Assembly (NCBI GenBank): GCA_016715795.1
Contig: JADJXP010000002.1
Span: forward strand, 558,001-622,000
Direction: 5' to 3'
Source of the DNA: Chloracidobacterium sp.
GTDB taxonomy: Bacteria; Acidobacteriota; Blastocatellia; Pyrinomonadales; Pyrinomonadaceae
DNA: 64,000 bases
The notes beneath the pieces were generated by a model. That model had not been told where the DNA came from, ran no database searches, and saw nothing but the letters and a program-made list of their open reading frames with translations. The number at the start of each line of letters is the position of its first letter. Positions within the stretch are counted from its first letter, which is position 1. Positions 47,034-56,480 of this stretch are shown one piece after another. Both the position numbers and the translations under genes were made by a program.

Positions 47034-48818
47034 ATGAAATTGAACTCTCTCTTCCTGCTTCTTTTTTTTATTGTGTCGATCACTCCTGCCGGCGCCGCGA
47101 CGCGGACCTGGACAGGCGCGGGGTCGGATAACCGGTTCTCGACTGCCGCGAACTGGGCTGAGAACGCGCCGGCGGCAATTAGTGACGACCTGATATTTCC
47201 CGCGTCGTCACAGCAGTTCACGGGCTTCAACGACCTCCCGATGACCTCGATGGATTTCTTTCACAGCATGACATTTCAGGGCGGTAACTACGCGATCTCA
47301 GGTAACGGCGGCACGCTATCTATCACAGCCAATTCCGGGACCCAACAGTTCTCAAACCTCTGGCGGATATCCGGAACGATCTTTGCGGGCACTGGGTCCA
47401 GTGTGACCATAACGGTATTCAGTCCGAGCGCGAATGTGACGATCGACGGCCCGGGCTCGGTTGGACTTACGCTCAATGGCAGTTTCGGCGGTGTTATCGT
47501 GAAGAACGGCCCCGGCAACTCTAGTTTGTTCTTTGGCTCACCCGTCGCCTCTCTCACCGTAAACGGCGGCCAACTTTTGATTAGCTCACCGCTCATCAAT
47601 GCCAGCGGGCCCTTCACCATAAACGGAGGGACGCTGGCAGGCTTTAACATTGCCACGTCAGCCCTAAAGGTGACAGGTGCCAACTCTGAGTTCGCTGGGT
47701 CGGTTATATTTGCCGGTGCGTTAGAGGTCAGCAAGAGCGGTCGGCTATCGGTTACTACCTGCAATCTCGCGGTGGCGGTGGTCAACCCTCCAATACTCAC
47801 GCAAGCTCAATTGACGTTGAATTTCGGGGCTTGCACGTCCGACCCATTCAGCCCAATGATATCTGTCGCTGGCATAGCGCAGATCGCCGGTAGCTTTACA
47901 GATTATCCCGAGGGAACGTTTCTGATGGTCGGCGGGCGACAGTTCAGGTTCACGTATCGCGGCGGCGACGGTAATGATGTCCAGCTTGTGGCCGTGTCGC
48001 CCACTTCAGCAGACTTTGACGGCGATGGGCGTGCGGATATCTCCACATTCCGGCCGTCTGAAGGGAACTGGTACGTTCAGGGCCAGTCCGTCCGCCAGTG
48101 GGGAGTGGCGTCCGACACCCTTGTCCCTGCGGATTACGACGGCGACCGCAAGACCGATTACGCAGTCTACCGCTCATCCGACGGCCGGTGGTATATCTTC
48201 AATAGCGCAAATTCGACAATGCGTGTCAATGTGTTCGGCCTGTCCGAAGACGTTCCCACCCCGCTCGATATCGACGGAGATGCCAAGGCGGATATCGCAA
48301 TATTCCGCCCGTCCACTGGCGACTGGTGGTATGCCCGCTCGCGTTTCGCTGATGTTGGCCGCGTGCATTTTGGCCAGACCGACGACATGCCAGCGACAGG
48401 TGATTACGACGGCGATGGACGCTCGGACATTGCTGTCTTTCGGCCTTCAACGGGTTCGTGGTTCGTTCGCCGGACATCGACCGGTGCAGCGAGCGGTTAT
48501 AAGTGGGGCGAAGCCGGTGACAAACTTGTACCCGCCGATTATGACGGCGACGGTCGCACTGACCTCGCGGTTTATCGGCCTTCACAAGGCGTTTGGTACG
48601 TCTTGACAAGCGGCACGCCCGGCTTCTACATGTTCGTCTGGGGAAGCGTCACCGACCTCCCCGTCCCGGCTGACTACGACGGCGACGGCCGCGCTGACAT
48701 AGGAATTTTCCGCCCCTCAGATGGCAACTGGTGGATAATGCGCTCATCCGCGGGCGTGATGGTCCAGCAATTCGGCCTCAGCGACGATAAGCCGATCCCG
48801 GCGGCGTTCATTTACTAA
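47034..48818 (+). CDS. Secreted protein with VCBS/FG-GAP repeats, paralogue 2
   Basis: A 594-residue exported paralogue of the preceding gene with the same layout. A signal peptide (MKLNSLFLLLFFIVSITPAGA) is followed by ATRTWTGAGSDNRFSTAANW, a beta-helix region, and seven repeats around ADFDGDGRADISTFRPSEGN. Overall divergence is high in the first half, but about 108 nt near the 3' end (48670-48777) are identical to 46865-46972 in paralogue 1 except for one base, implying recent gene conversion. Its stop overlaps the stop of the convergent gene at 48815 by 3 bp. Confidence 0.83.
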   Translation: MKLNSLFLLLFFIVSITPAGAATRTWTGAGSDNRFSTAANWAENAPAAISDDLIFPASSQQFTGFNDLPMTSMDFFHSMTFQGGNYAISGNGGTLSITANSGTQQFSNLWRISGTIFAGTGSSVTITVFSPSANVTIDGPGSVGLTLNGSFGGVIVKNGPGNSSLFFGSPVASLTVNGGQLLISSPLINASGPFTINGGTLAGFNIATSALKVTGANSEFAGSVIFAGALEVSKSGRLSVTTCNLAVAVVNPPILTQAQLTLNFGACTSDPFSPMISVAGIAQIAGSFTDYPEGTFLMVGGRQFRFTYRGGDGNDVQLVAVSPTSADFDGDGRADISTFRPSEGNWYVQGQSVRQWGVASDTLVPADYDGDRKTDYAVYRSSDGRWYIFNSANSTMRVNVFGLSEDVPTPLDIDGDAKADIAIFRPSTGDWWYARSRFADVGRVHFGQTDDMPATGDYDGDGRSDIAVFRPSTGSWFVRRTSTGAASGYKWGEAGDKLVPADYDGDGRTDLAVYRPSQGVWYVLTSGTPGFYMFVWGSVTDLPVPADYDGDGRADIGIFRPSDGNWWIMRSSAGVMVQQFGLSDDKPIPAAFIY

Positions 48819-49246
48819 GAAGTAAGAGCCGGGCCTGGGTCCGTCTCCGGTTTTCGCGGACGTTTTGGCTTCGCGGCCGAGGTGACCTTTCTGAGGTCAA
48901 GTATCAGTATCCCTTCGTCATCGATGTGAGCGTCGGTGAAGCGGACCGTTTCGCTGAGCCGAAAACCGAACTCCTGCATAAAGCTGTAGATCCGAACGAC
49001 GCGGCCTCCATGGCCGCTCCTGCTGAGAAACGGATACGATCCCTTAATGCCGCGTTCTGCCGGCCGCAAGCCGATAGTGGAAGTTAGCCTGTCCCACATC
49101 ACGATGACCGCGGACGGTTGGCCGAGTTGCCGAAATGTGTGGCTGGTGACAAAGATGTGTCCCTCGGTGTTCATGGTGGCATACATCGCAGCCCAACGCC
49201 CCTTAGGCTTGTCAGCGGCCGAGATCAGCCAATGTCGTTGTGTCAT
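48815..49246 (-). CDS. Unknown 143-residue protein with a probable leaderless message
   Basis: MTQRHWLISAADKPKGRWAA begins a soluble protein with HIFVTSHTFRQLGQPSAVIV and YSFMQEFGFRLSETVRFTD. A basic, proline-rich tail (KPKRPRKPETDPG) ends it. No family is recognised. A near-consensus promoter places the transcription start at the first base of the ATG (49246), so the message should lack a leader and ribosome site. It converges with the VCBS gene and its stop overlaps that gene's stop. Confidence 0.65.
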   Translation of the reverse strand: MTQRHWLISAADKPKGRWAAMYATMNTEGHIFVTSHTFRQLGQPSAVIVMWDRLTSTIGLRPAERGIKGSYPFLSRSGHGGRVVRIYSFMQEFGFRLSETVRFTDAHIDDEGILILDLRKVTSAAKPKRPRKPETDPGPALTS

Positions 49247-49252
49247 TTTGTC

Positions 49253-49281
49253 ATGATATCACAGAATCTAGAACGTGTCAA
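49253..49281 (-). promoter_or_regulatory. Sigma-70 promoter giving a leaderless transcript
   Basis: Minus-strand -35 TTGACA (49281-49276, consensus) and -10 TATCAT (49258-49253) are separated by 17 bp. With +1 seven bases after the -10 element, transcription starts at 49246, the A of the downstream ATG. Confidence 0.6.
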
Positions 49282-49316
49282 GTGTGAAATATCTGACCTC
49301 TCAAAAAAGGCGTTCC

Positions 49317-49385
49317 ACGGACGTAAAAACGGTCCGTTTTTATGCAGCGCGGGTCATGCCGTTTTTCTTTTGGTCATACGGCATG
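49317..49385. other. Two hairpins in the 203-bp gap before the TPR operon end
   Basis: A stem ACGGAC/GTCCGT followed by TTTTT on the plus strand (49317-49342) resembles a plus-strand terminator although no plus-strand gene precedes it directly. A second stem CATGCCG/CGGCATG (49355-49385) encloses a T-rich loop. They may end transcription reading through from the VCBS genes. The rest of the gap shows nothing else. Confidence 0.45.
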
Positions 49386-49449
49386 CAACACAGGGACGTG
49401 AACTATGGAGCCAACAAGAAGAAAACCCTGTCGACCAGACGGTCGCGTC

Positions 49450-50013
49450 TCAATTCTTACTAAGGCTGGGCAGTTTTGCCTGAGCGGCGATGATCTCGGC
49501 GCACATTTCGAGCGAGGCGAGGATCGATCCACTCTCGGCGGGTTCGGTTGCCTTGTCGAGTTCCGTCTTGAGTGCAATCTGATAGCGTCCGGCCGCCTTC
49601 GCCAGAATGCGGACCGCATTAGGAAAAACGTCGTCGAATTTCTTGGGCTTCTTGTTATCCGGATCGATGACCATCGACTTCGGCCGCTCGGCGAGATTGT
49701 CGATGTCGGCGATCGCTTTTTCGAGGATGCGGCGAATGTCCCAGAGCAGGTCGCGCCTCGAAGAGCTTGGCAGCGTACCCCATTTTTCGACCTCCTTTGG
49801 CGAGATCGGTTCGCCGCCGACGTTATTGTTCAGAGCGGTAAACCGTCGGTCGATGATCTTTGTGAGCAGCATCGTGCGATTATCGAGCTGCTGCGTATCG
49901 CGGATCATCTCGATCTCTTCCGCCGTAAAATAATCACGCTGGGCGAGTGCACCCCGTGCCGTAATACACGCGAACACGGCGGCTGAGATAATGAGTATGA
50001 TCGGAGTTTTCAT
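49450..50013 (-). CDS. Secreted helical protein, unknown (third gene of the TPR operon)
   Basis: A 187-residue protein with a signal peptide (MKTPIILIISAAVFACITARGALAQ). The mature part is mostly helical: FTAEEIEMIRDTQQLDNRTM, LLTKIIDRRFTALN, RRDLLWDIRRILEKAIADID, and a C-terminal LASLEMCAEIIAAQAKL. It shares the 'R...LDxRTxLxxxxxDxRxxxL' pattern with the preceding gene (LDLKDRTKLALEMMDTRLAN), so the two are probably distant paralogues. Its start overlaps that gene by 4 bp. Function unknown. Confidence 0.7.
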   Translation of the reverse strand: MKTPIILIISAAVFACITARGALAQRDYFTAEEIEMIRDTQQLDNRTMLLTKIIDRRFTALNNNVGGEPISPKEVEKWGTLPSSSRRDLLWDIRRILEKAIADIDNLAERPKSMVIDPDNKKPKKFDDVFPNAVRILAKAAGRYQIALKTELDKATEPAESGSILASLEMCAEIIAAQAKLPSLSKN

Positions 50014-50600
50014 GGACGGTCCTGTCTCGGCTTAGGATCGTTATCCTCAATCACCGTTTCGGCAAACATCGGGTCCAGGGCACGAGCCCTCGCGTCTCTG
50101 ACATAATTGAGGAGTTTTTCGATATAAGGCTCGTATCTCAACGGGACTTCGCGCCTAAGGATCTCAAGACGCGGCGTATACTTGCGAAGCCCTATCTCGA
50201 ATCGCTTATAGCTGTCGAGCACGCGGCCCCGGCTTGGGTCAAGCCGGTCGAGATGTTCGATCACATGATCCATCAGAGCATGAAAGCCGCCAAGCTCGGT
50301 GTACATCCGCGCAGGATCGCCATTGTCGTTGAACCTTTCGCTGTTCGCCAGTCGTGTGTCCATCATTTCAAGGGCAAGTTTTGTCCGATCCTTGAGGTCG
50401 AGCTCGGCACGAAGCCGATCACGTTCTTTTTTCGAAAACACCTTGAGCGGCGGCGGGGCCACATCGTCCGGCCCGTCCTGGGCCGATGCGGGAATGAACA
50501 TTAAGAAAAGGACAGCGAATAACACGAAAGCCATGGCCGAGAAACCGAGCGGCCATCGCCTTCGAATATCTATCGCCGTTGCCCCGACTCCGTGGTTCAT
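50010..50600 (-). CDS. Membrane-anchored or exported helical protein, unknown (second gene of the TPR operon)
   Basis: A 196-residue protein with a basic N-terminus and a hydrophobic helix (FSAMAFVLFAVLFLMFIPASA) that could be a late signal peptide. Mature segments KKERDRLRAELDLKDRTKLA, LEMMDTRLANSERF and GGFHALMDHVIEHLDRLDP indicate helical bundles. It overlaps the TPR gene by 4 bp and the downstream gene by 4 bp, so the three products probably form a periplasmic complex. No named family recognised. Confidence 0.7.
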   Translation of the reverse strand: MNHGVGATAIDIRRRWPLGFSAMAFVLFAVLFLMFIPASAQDGPDDVAPPPLKVFSKKERDRLRAELDLKDRTKLALEMMDTRLANSERFNDNGDPARMYTELGGFHALMDHVIEHLDRLDPSRGRVLDSYKRFEIGLRKYTPRLEILRREVPLRYEPYIEKLLNYVRDARARALDPMFAETVIEDNDPKPRQDRP

Positions 50601-51985
50601 TTCTTTCTTGCCAGTTTTTCGAGTTGCGGAAGCCGCAAGTTTACTTTTTCGATGTCCAGCTTATCGCGTTCCGGTTCAGCGAAACGCAAGAAACGCTGGT
50701 AGTTTGCCAGTGCGTCGATATATTCGCCAAGTTGATCGTGCGAAATAGCCAGGAAGAAATACGCCATGGGCTCAGTTGGCCTGGTCCGCGTCAGCCAGTC
50801 GAATTCTGCCTTTGCCTCAGCGTAACGCTTTAGCTGGAACAGTGCCGCCGCGAGGTTTGCATGCAGCGTCGCGTGCTCAGGTGCTATCTTTAGGATGCGT
50901 CTGAGCAGATTCACCGCCGTGTCATATTGCTTTGCCTGAACGAGCGCCGCAGCGTAGCCGATTGCGTGATCGATATTCTCTGGCTCGGCCGCGTTCGCCC
51001 TGCGGCAGTATTCTAGGGCCTTTGCCGGTTCATTGCGGCGATAGGCCCAACACAGGCGCCCTGCGATGTCGGCATTGCCTGGATCGGCATCGAGGAGTTT
51101 CTCCAGTTCTGTCGGTGATGCCGTCTTTGCTCGCAGCCGTTCGCGAAGCTCTTTGGCCGCGGGTGTCGGTTCCGCGATTACCGACAGGGCGGCAAGAGCA
51201 TCTTCGACCTTGCCCTCATAGGCGAGAATGGCCGCCTCGAGATACTTGACCTGGTCCGCCGTTCCGGCTAGTGGCCTTAGTCGATCGACAAGGGCCTTTG
51301 CCCTGACGGGATCACCGTCCGCCAGCGCCACCTCGGCCGCCTGCAGCAATACGGTCCGGTTGCCTGTGTCTATTACCAGAGCGTTTGCGAGACTCGCACG
51401 GGCGTCCTTCATCAGGCCGAGGGCCGATTCGAGTGCAGCCCGGGCCGTCCAGAGGGCCGCAGTCGGGTTGGCCTTACCGGTCGTTAGAGCCGTGACCTTT
51501 GCGAGCAGGTCGTAAAGGACAGTTTTCGGGGCTTTTGCGTATAGGCGAAGCTCTATCAATGCAGCCATGGCGAGCGAGTTCTGAGGCTCGGCCTTGACGA
51601 CCTTTTCGAGCAACGGCTCGGCCTCGGTTGGTGTCTTTTGTACGAGCAGTGAGCCGAGGCTGGTCATCGCCAGCGTCCACTCGGGCCTGAGATCGAGCGC
51701 ACGGCGGAACGCTCGTTCAGCCTCGTCCGTCCTGCCTAGGCTGAGAAACGCCGCTCCCCGTTGATACTCGGCCTCGGGGAAATCGGTAACTATCGAGATC
51801 GCCTTTTCGTATAGCTTTATCGCCTCGACAAGGTTGCCTTTCTCGTGCTGTTCTTGGCCCGCATTGAAGACCGCTACGGGGTCGTCATTGTCTCCCGGCT
51901 CGCTTTGCGCCCGAATTGTAGCCGTACTTGCCGCAAGCGCTATCACAACCGGCATGAACGCAATCAAACTACGACTCCAACTCAT
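50597..51985 (-). CDS. Exported tetratricopeptide-repeat protein
   Basis: A 462-residue protein. The signal peptide (SLIAFMPVVIALAASTATIR) is followed by about nine TPR units: AGQEQHEKGNLVEAIKLYEK, GAAFLSLGRTDEAERAFRRA, LGSLLVQKTPTEAEPLLEKV, AAALVQAKQYDTAVNLLRRI, AAALFQLKRYAEAKAEFDWL, and SHDQLGEYIDALANYQRFLR. It is likely a scaffold for the two small proteins encoded downstream with 4-bp overlaps. It is divergent from gdh; the 293-bp gap has no feature I could assign with confidence. Confidence 0.88.
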   Translation of the reverse strand: MSWSRSLIAFMPVVIALAASTATIRAQSEPGDNDDPVAVFNAGQEQHEKGNLVEAIKLYEKAISIVTDFPEAEYQRGAAFLSLGRTDEAERAFRRALDLRPEWTLAMTSLGSLLVQKTPTEAEPLLEKVVKAEPQNSLAMAALIELRLYAKAPKTVLYDLLAKVTALTTGKANPTAALWTARAALESALGLMKDARASLANALVIDTGNRTVLLQAAEVALADGDPVRAKALVDRLRPLAGTADQVKYLEAAILAYEGKVEDALAALSVIAEPTPAAKELRERLRAKTASPTELEKLLDADPGNADIAGRLCWAYRRNEPAKALEYCRRANAAEPENIDHAIGYAAALVQAKQYDTAVNLLRRILKIAPEHATLHANLAAALFQLKRYAEAKAEFDWLTRTRPTEPMAYFFLAISHDQLGEYIDALANYQRFLRFAEPERDKLDIEKVNLRLPQLEKLARKK

Positions 51986-52278
51986 TAATTCTTACCGTAG
52001 ATTCTCATCGTATCATTCGCAATTCCACATGCGAAGCCTTTCAGCACTGGAGGTTTGCCTTATCTCGCTCTCGTAAGTTAAGATTTTGGCATTGGAAGCG
52101 ACCAATATCTCAAATTTCCATCCGGGAATGACCGCATCACTCGCACAATCAAACGAAGCTCGACCGCACGCTGAAAGAGTTCAGATGCGTGGTTGTCGCA
52201 TTGTGTTGGTAGCATACGAAGCGAGACTATGATCGCATCCACGATACATTAACGAGGACTTGGAGAAACTTTACAGAG

Positions 52279-53568
52279 ATGGCAAACCCGATGGCCGATG
52301 AAATGCGGCGATTCCGCGGCAGCGATGAGAAAAATCCGTTTGAGGCAATGAGCGAACGCTTTGATCGCGCCGCAAAATTATTGAACCTGGAAGAAGATCT
52401 ATATGCCGTTATGCGCGTCCCAAGCCGGGAATTGAAGGTGTATATTCCCGTGCGAATGGACACGGGACATATCCAGGTTTTCGAGGGCTTTCGCGTTCAG
52501 CACAACTTTGCCCGCGGCCCCGCAAAGGGCGGCATTCGCTACGCTCCGGACGTGTCACTCGACGAGGTCAAGGCGCTTTCGGCTTGGATGACTTGGAAAT
52601 GCGCTGTCGTCAATGTGCCCTTCGGCGGCGGCAAGGGCGGGATCATTTGCGACCCCAAACAAATGTCGATCGGCGAACTCGAGCGTCTAACACGACGCTA
52701 CACCGCGGAGCTTATTGATTTTATTGGCCCGGACAAGGACGTGCCCGCCCCGGACATGAATACAAACGAGCAGACAATGGCTTGGATCATGGACACCTAC
52801 TCCATGCACAGCCGTCACACCGTCAATGCGATCGTCACAGGTAAGCCAGTCGCTCTCGGCGGCAGTTTGGGTCGGCGCGAGGCCACAGGACGCGGAGTGT
52901 TGATAACCGTCAATGAGGCTATCAAGCGATTTAATCTCACACCGGAAAAGACAAGAGTAGTTGTTCAGGGCTCTGGGAATGTCGGTGGCATCGGTGCCGA
53001 ATTGATGCACAATACGGGCTATAAGATCATAGCGATCGCGGACGTTCATGGCGGGATCGTCAACACGAATGGTATTGACATCCCAAGCGCCCTGCAGTAT
53101 CTGCAGAGGAACAAGTCGTTCGAGGGTTATCCTGAAGCGGATATCGTAGATAATAAGGAACTGCTCGAACTCGAGTGCGATGTCCTCGCACCCTGTGCAA
53201 CGGAAAATCAGATAACGTCCGAGAATGCTGGCCGGATCCGCTGTAAGATCCTTGCCGAAGGAGCTAATGGCCCGACTACACCGAGGGCCGACAAGATCCT
53301 TCACGATAACGGTGTGTTCGTAGTCCCTGATATTCTGGCGAATGCGGGCGGCGTTACGGTTTCATATTTCGAGTGGGTCCAGGATCGAATTGGCTACTTC
53401 TGGTCCGAGGCCGAGGTCAACTCGCGTTTGGAGGACAAGATGGTCGCGAGCTTTAATGAACTTGTCCATTATTCTGAGAAACATGAGGTAGACTCTCGTA
53501 CGGCCGCGTATATGCTGGCTATCGATAGAGTGGCGTACGATACGCGAATGCGCGGGATCTATGCATAA
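52279..53568 (+). CDS. gdhA: Glutamate (Glu/Leu/Phe/Val-type) dehydrogenase
   Basis: Oxidative deamination or reductive amination of glutamate with NAD(P). The 429 residues contain FEGFRVQHNFARGPAKGGIR, WMTWKCAVVNVPFGGGKGGI with the catalytic lysine, GPDKDVPAPDMNTNEQTMAW, LGGSLGRREATGRGV and VVQGSGNVGGIGAEL for cofactor binding. Length matches the hexameric bacterial/archaeal type. Cofactor preference (NAD versus NADP) cannot be settled by eye. A single gene flanked by long gaps. Confidence 0.95.
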   Translation: MANPMADEMRRFRGSDEKNPFEAMSERFDRAAKLLNLEEDLYAVMRVPSRELKVYIPVRMDTGHIQVFEGFRVQHNFARGPAKGGIRYAPDVSLDEVKALSAWMTWKCAVVNVPFGGGKGGIICDPKQMSIGELERLTRRYTAELIDFIGPDKDVPAPDMNTNEQTMAWIMDTYSMHSRHTVNAIVTGKPVALGGSLGRREATGRGVLITVNEAIKRFNLTPEKTRVVVQGSGNVGGIGAELMHNTGYKIIAIADVHGGIVNTNGIDIPSALQYLQRNKSFEGYPEADIVDNKELLELECDVLAPCATENQITSENAGRIRCKILAEGANGPTTPRADKILHDNGVFVVPDILANAGGVTVSYFEWVQDRIGYFWSEAEVNSRLEDKMVASFNELVHYSEKHEVDSRTAAYMLAIDRVAYDTRMRGIYA

Positions 53569-53664
53569 AGAATCATGAGCCTAGCGACTTCTGTATCTTG
53601 CTTTTGGTCTTTGTTTGGGGTAACGTCGTTGTTGCGGGAGTATGAAAGTTTTTGTAAGGAAACA

Positions 53665-53693
53665 TTGACTTTCGGAGAATACTCCTATATAAA
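53665..53693 (+). promoter_or_regulatory. Strong sigma-70 promoter with a palindromic spacer, for the outer-membrane gene
   Basis: -35 TTGACT (53665-53670) and -10 TATAAA (53688-53693) are separated by 17 bp. Between them a dyad GGAGAATACTCC (53675-53686) could be an operator. Transcription would start near 53700, leaving a leader of about 157 nt before the ATG at 53857. Confidence 0.65.
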
Positions 53694-53856
53694 CTTAGCG
53701 TAAGTATCGAATTTGCCTTATTCTGGCCGTGTCGTGATTGATGGGCCGCTTGGCAGTGCTTAGGATAGTGTGCCGTCATTATACGAAAGGGATGCACGCT
53801 TTAGTTACCGGGCATTGTGTATTGAGAACAAATTTCTATTTCGGCGGAGGAATGTG

Positions 53857-56268
53857 ATGAAACTCGCGAAAAGGGCGTATGTGATAAGCCTAATGTTGTT
53901 GGCGTTGGCACTTATTGTGCCGGCCCAGATGTCGGAAAAGGACAACCGTAATACGACCTCTACGGTCGGTACGGCCGGAGCGGTCGGCGGGCCGACCGGC
54001 CTGTTCACGGTTTATGACGGCAAAACTCTCCGGAAGGGTGAGTTCACGCTGAGCTTGGGTGTCAGCAACTATGACCGCGATCCGGGGGATGTGGATATCA
54101 CATCAGTTCCGGTGAGCTTCCAGGTTGGGATAGCGGACCGCTTCGAGCTGTTTTTTGGTACGGAAGCGTATCGCGGGGTCAAGGTGAACGCACCCAGGAA
54201 CCTTTCGGGATTCTACCTGCCCAATTCGACGTTGTTCATAAACGGAGCCTTCCGTAGCCCGCCGGCTATCGTGATGGGCCCGAATGGCCCTGCAGCCGGT
54301 CCATACAATGGAGCGACGATTTTCCGGCCCACCGGCATGCCGTATGCCAATTTTCCATACATTAACGCGAATGCGGGAACCTACGGCCTCCAGCACCCTT
54401 TCTATTCGGGGCCGCTGTTCGGATTTCCTGCAGGGACGAACGCATTGCTTGGAGTCGGCTCGTCTGGCGGAGCGGCGGATAATTTCTACGGTATTGGCTC
54501 TCCATTTGGTGGAATCCTTCCTGGCATCGTCTTCTCAACTACGACTTTGCTGAGTCCAACAGGAGCCCCGATGGGAGAAGGGCCGGTCGGCTTCACAGTA
54601 GCTCCAACCTATATCGCCGATGCACCATTCATCAACCGCAGATGGGGGACGTCAGCCTTTAATTCGGTTGATTTCGGGTTCAAGTGGCGTTTCAACGATC
54701 CGGATGAGGCGATTGGCTATGGCCTGGTCGGCTTCTATCGCTGGTATTGGGATAAGGCCAACGATCCAGCCGGTTTCAACATGATGCAGCGTGGTGCCGG
54801 TCCGGGAGCCAATCAGGGTGACATTGGAGCGGTGCTGTTTGCGGACGCTCGGCTGGCCTCATGGGTCAATATGTCAGCAAACGTCGGCTACACATATACG
54901 ACAAAGTCCAAGGGGACCTTTGGCGGTTCTGAGTATGTAATGCTCGATCGGCCGGATGAACTGTCGGGATCGATCGGTATTGATTTTCCGGTCAATAAGC
55001 ACTTCCAGCCGATCGCTGAGTTCAGAGCTATGCGATATGTTGGCGGCCGCACACCGAACGCCCTCGAGCGTCATCCGATGGACCTCCTCTTGGGCTTTAG
55101 GGCGTATCCACGTCGATGGTGGGGCTTCGGCTTCGGATATCGGTACAACTTTAACCAGCAGGACATGGCTAGCTTCGATGATACCTCGTTTGCGACATCG
55201 ATCGCATTGCCGTGCTCCGGCACCCAGCCCAATTGTACACCTGTAACGATCGTCAACCGGTTCTCGGGCCCGCCGCCGGGATTCCAGACCTCGCTCGATC
55301 CTCACGGATATGTCGCGCAGTTTTGGATCGGCCGCCGCGATGACCGTAAGAGTGAAGTTCTTAACCGTGCTCCGTCGGTTGATTCGGTTGATCTTAGCGA
55401 CACGGTCATAACGCTTCCGTGCCCTCCGGGACGTCGGTCGAAGTCGGGATCATGCAACGACAACCGCACCGTCAGCGTTGCTACGCGGGCAAGCGACCCT
55501 GAGAATGACGTGTTGACCTACAACTACACGGTCTCAGGCGGACGTATTGTCGGCACAGGTGCTAACGTCCAGTGGGACCTCAGCTCGGCACAGCCCGGCA
55601 CATATACGATAACGACCGGCGTTGACGATGGCTGCGGAGTTTGCGGAAAGACTGATACAAAGACGATCCGCGTTGAGGAGTGTCAGGATTGCGAAGTGAT
55701 CTGCTCGTGTCCGACATTGACGATCAGCGGCCCTGCATCGGTTACGAAGCCTGGCGACACGATGACCTTCACGGCATCATCGAGCGGTGATGTCACGTAC
55801 AACTGGACTGTCTCGGCCGGTACGATCGAGTCTGGCCAAGGTACCTCGAGCATCACGGTCCGGACTACCGAAGCGATGGCGGGCAGCAATGTCACGGCTA
55901 CGGTAGAGATCGGCGGTGTCGATCCGAATTGTAATTGTACGACCACCGCCAGTGAAACGGGGTCGGTCGATACCAAGCCGACGGCGATCCCGGTCGATGA
56001 CTTTGGTAAGGCTCCTGATGATGATGTTAAGGCTCGTGTTCAGAACTTCTATGTTCAGTTGAATGCGAATCCGTCGGCCCAGGGCTACGTCATCAACTAT
56101 GGAACGACGGCCCAGATCAAGAAGCGTCGCAATCAGATCATGAAGGCGATAAACTTCCTCAAGTATGATCCGAGCCGCTTTACCTTCATTGACGGCCCTG
56201 ACAACGGAACGGGCGAACAGACCAAGTTCTACGTTGTTCCGGCCGGAGCTGACAGGCCGAATCCGTAA
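53857..56268 (+). CDS. Large outer-membrane beta-barrel protein with Ig/PKD-like and C-terminal OmpA-like segment
   Basis: An 803-residue protein; start at 53857 with ribosome site GGAGGAATGTG. A signal peptide (LAKRAYVISLMLLALALIVPA) precedes a barrel region (about 50-530) beginning TVYDGKTLRKGEFTLSLGVS, with strand pairs such as FGFGYRYNFNQQD. A hinge, VDLSDTVITLPCPPGRR, follows, then two Ig/PKD-like domains rich in cysteine (CQDCEVICSCP). The end DDVKARVQNFYVQLNANPSA and YGTTAQIKKRRNQIMKAINF resembles the OmpA peptidoglycan-binding fold, but key contacts are uncertain. Probably an abundant porin-like envelope protein. A terminator follows. Confidence 0.82.
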   Translation: MKLAKRAYVISLMLLALALIVPAQMSEKDNRNTTSTVGTAGAVGGPTGLFTVYDGKTLRKGEFTLSLGVSNYDRDPGDVDITSVPVSFQVGIADRFELFFGTEAYRGVKVNAPRNLSGFYLPNSTLFINGAFRSPPAIVMGPNGPAAGPYNGATIFRPTGMPYANFPYINANAGTYGLQHPFYSGPLFGFPAGTNALLGVGSSGGAADNFYGIGSPFGGILPGIVFSTTTLLSPTGAPMGEGPVGFTVAPTYIADAPFINRRWGTSAFNSVDFGFKWRFNDPDEAIGYGLVGFYRWYWDKANDPAGFNMMQRGAGPGANQGDIGAVLFADARLASWVNMSANVGYTYTTKSKGTFGGSEYVMLDRPDELSGSIGIDFPVNKHFQPIAEFRAMRYVGGRTPNALERHPMDLLLGFRAYPRRWWGFGFGYRYNFNQQDMASFDDTSFATSIALPCSGTQPNCTPVTIVNRFSGPPPGFQTSLDPHGYVAQFWIGRRDDRKSEVLNRAPSVDSVDLSDTVITLPCPPGRRSKSGSCNDNRTVSVATRASDPENDVLTYNYTVSGGRIVGTGANVQWDLSSAQPGTYTITTGVDDGCGVCGKTDTKTIRVEECQDCEVICSCPTLTISGPASVTKPGDTMTFTASSSGDVTYNWTVSAGTIESGQGTSSITVRTTEAMAGSNVTATVEIGGVDPNCNCTTTASETGSVDTKPTAIPVDDFGKAPDDDVKARVQNFYVQLNANPSAQGYVINYGTTAQIKKRRNQIMKAINFLKYDPSRFTFIDGPDNGTGEQTKFYVVPAGADRPNP

Positions 56269-56307
56269 TGAGCTTCGTCATCCCTTGGGATGCGAACATT
56301 AATACCG

Positions 56308-56344
56308 ATGGCCGGGGCTGTACACAGTTCCGGCCATTTTTCTT
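56308..56344 (+). terminator. Intrinsic terminator after the outer-membrane gene
   Basis: An 8-bp perfect stem (ATGGCCGG/CCGGCCAT, 56308-56315 and 56330-56337) with a 14-nt loop, directly followed by TTTTCTT. Confidence 0.8.
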
Positions 56345-56480
56345 CCATTCTTGTGCGAACTTTTGTAGTATTGGCTTGATAAGGGTGCGAACCCAGAACC
56401 ACTCCTCAATCATCAAACGTGCGTCGGCGAGTTCCGTGATTCGACCGTCTTGCCTTAGTAATAAAAGGGAATCGAATTCT

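Noticed and set aside
45219..48818. PEP-CTERM substrates for the exosortase
   Set aside because: Both VCBS proteins end in repeat units with no terminal sorting motif, hydrophobic helix or basic tail.
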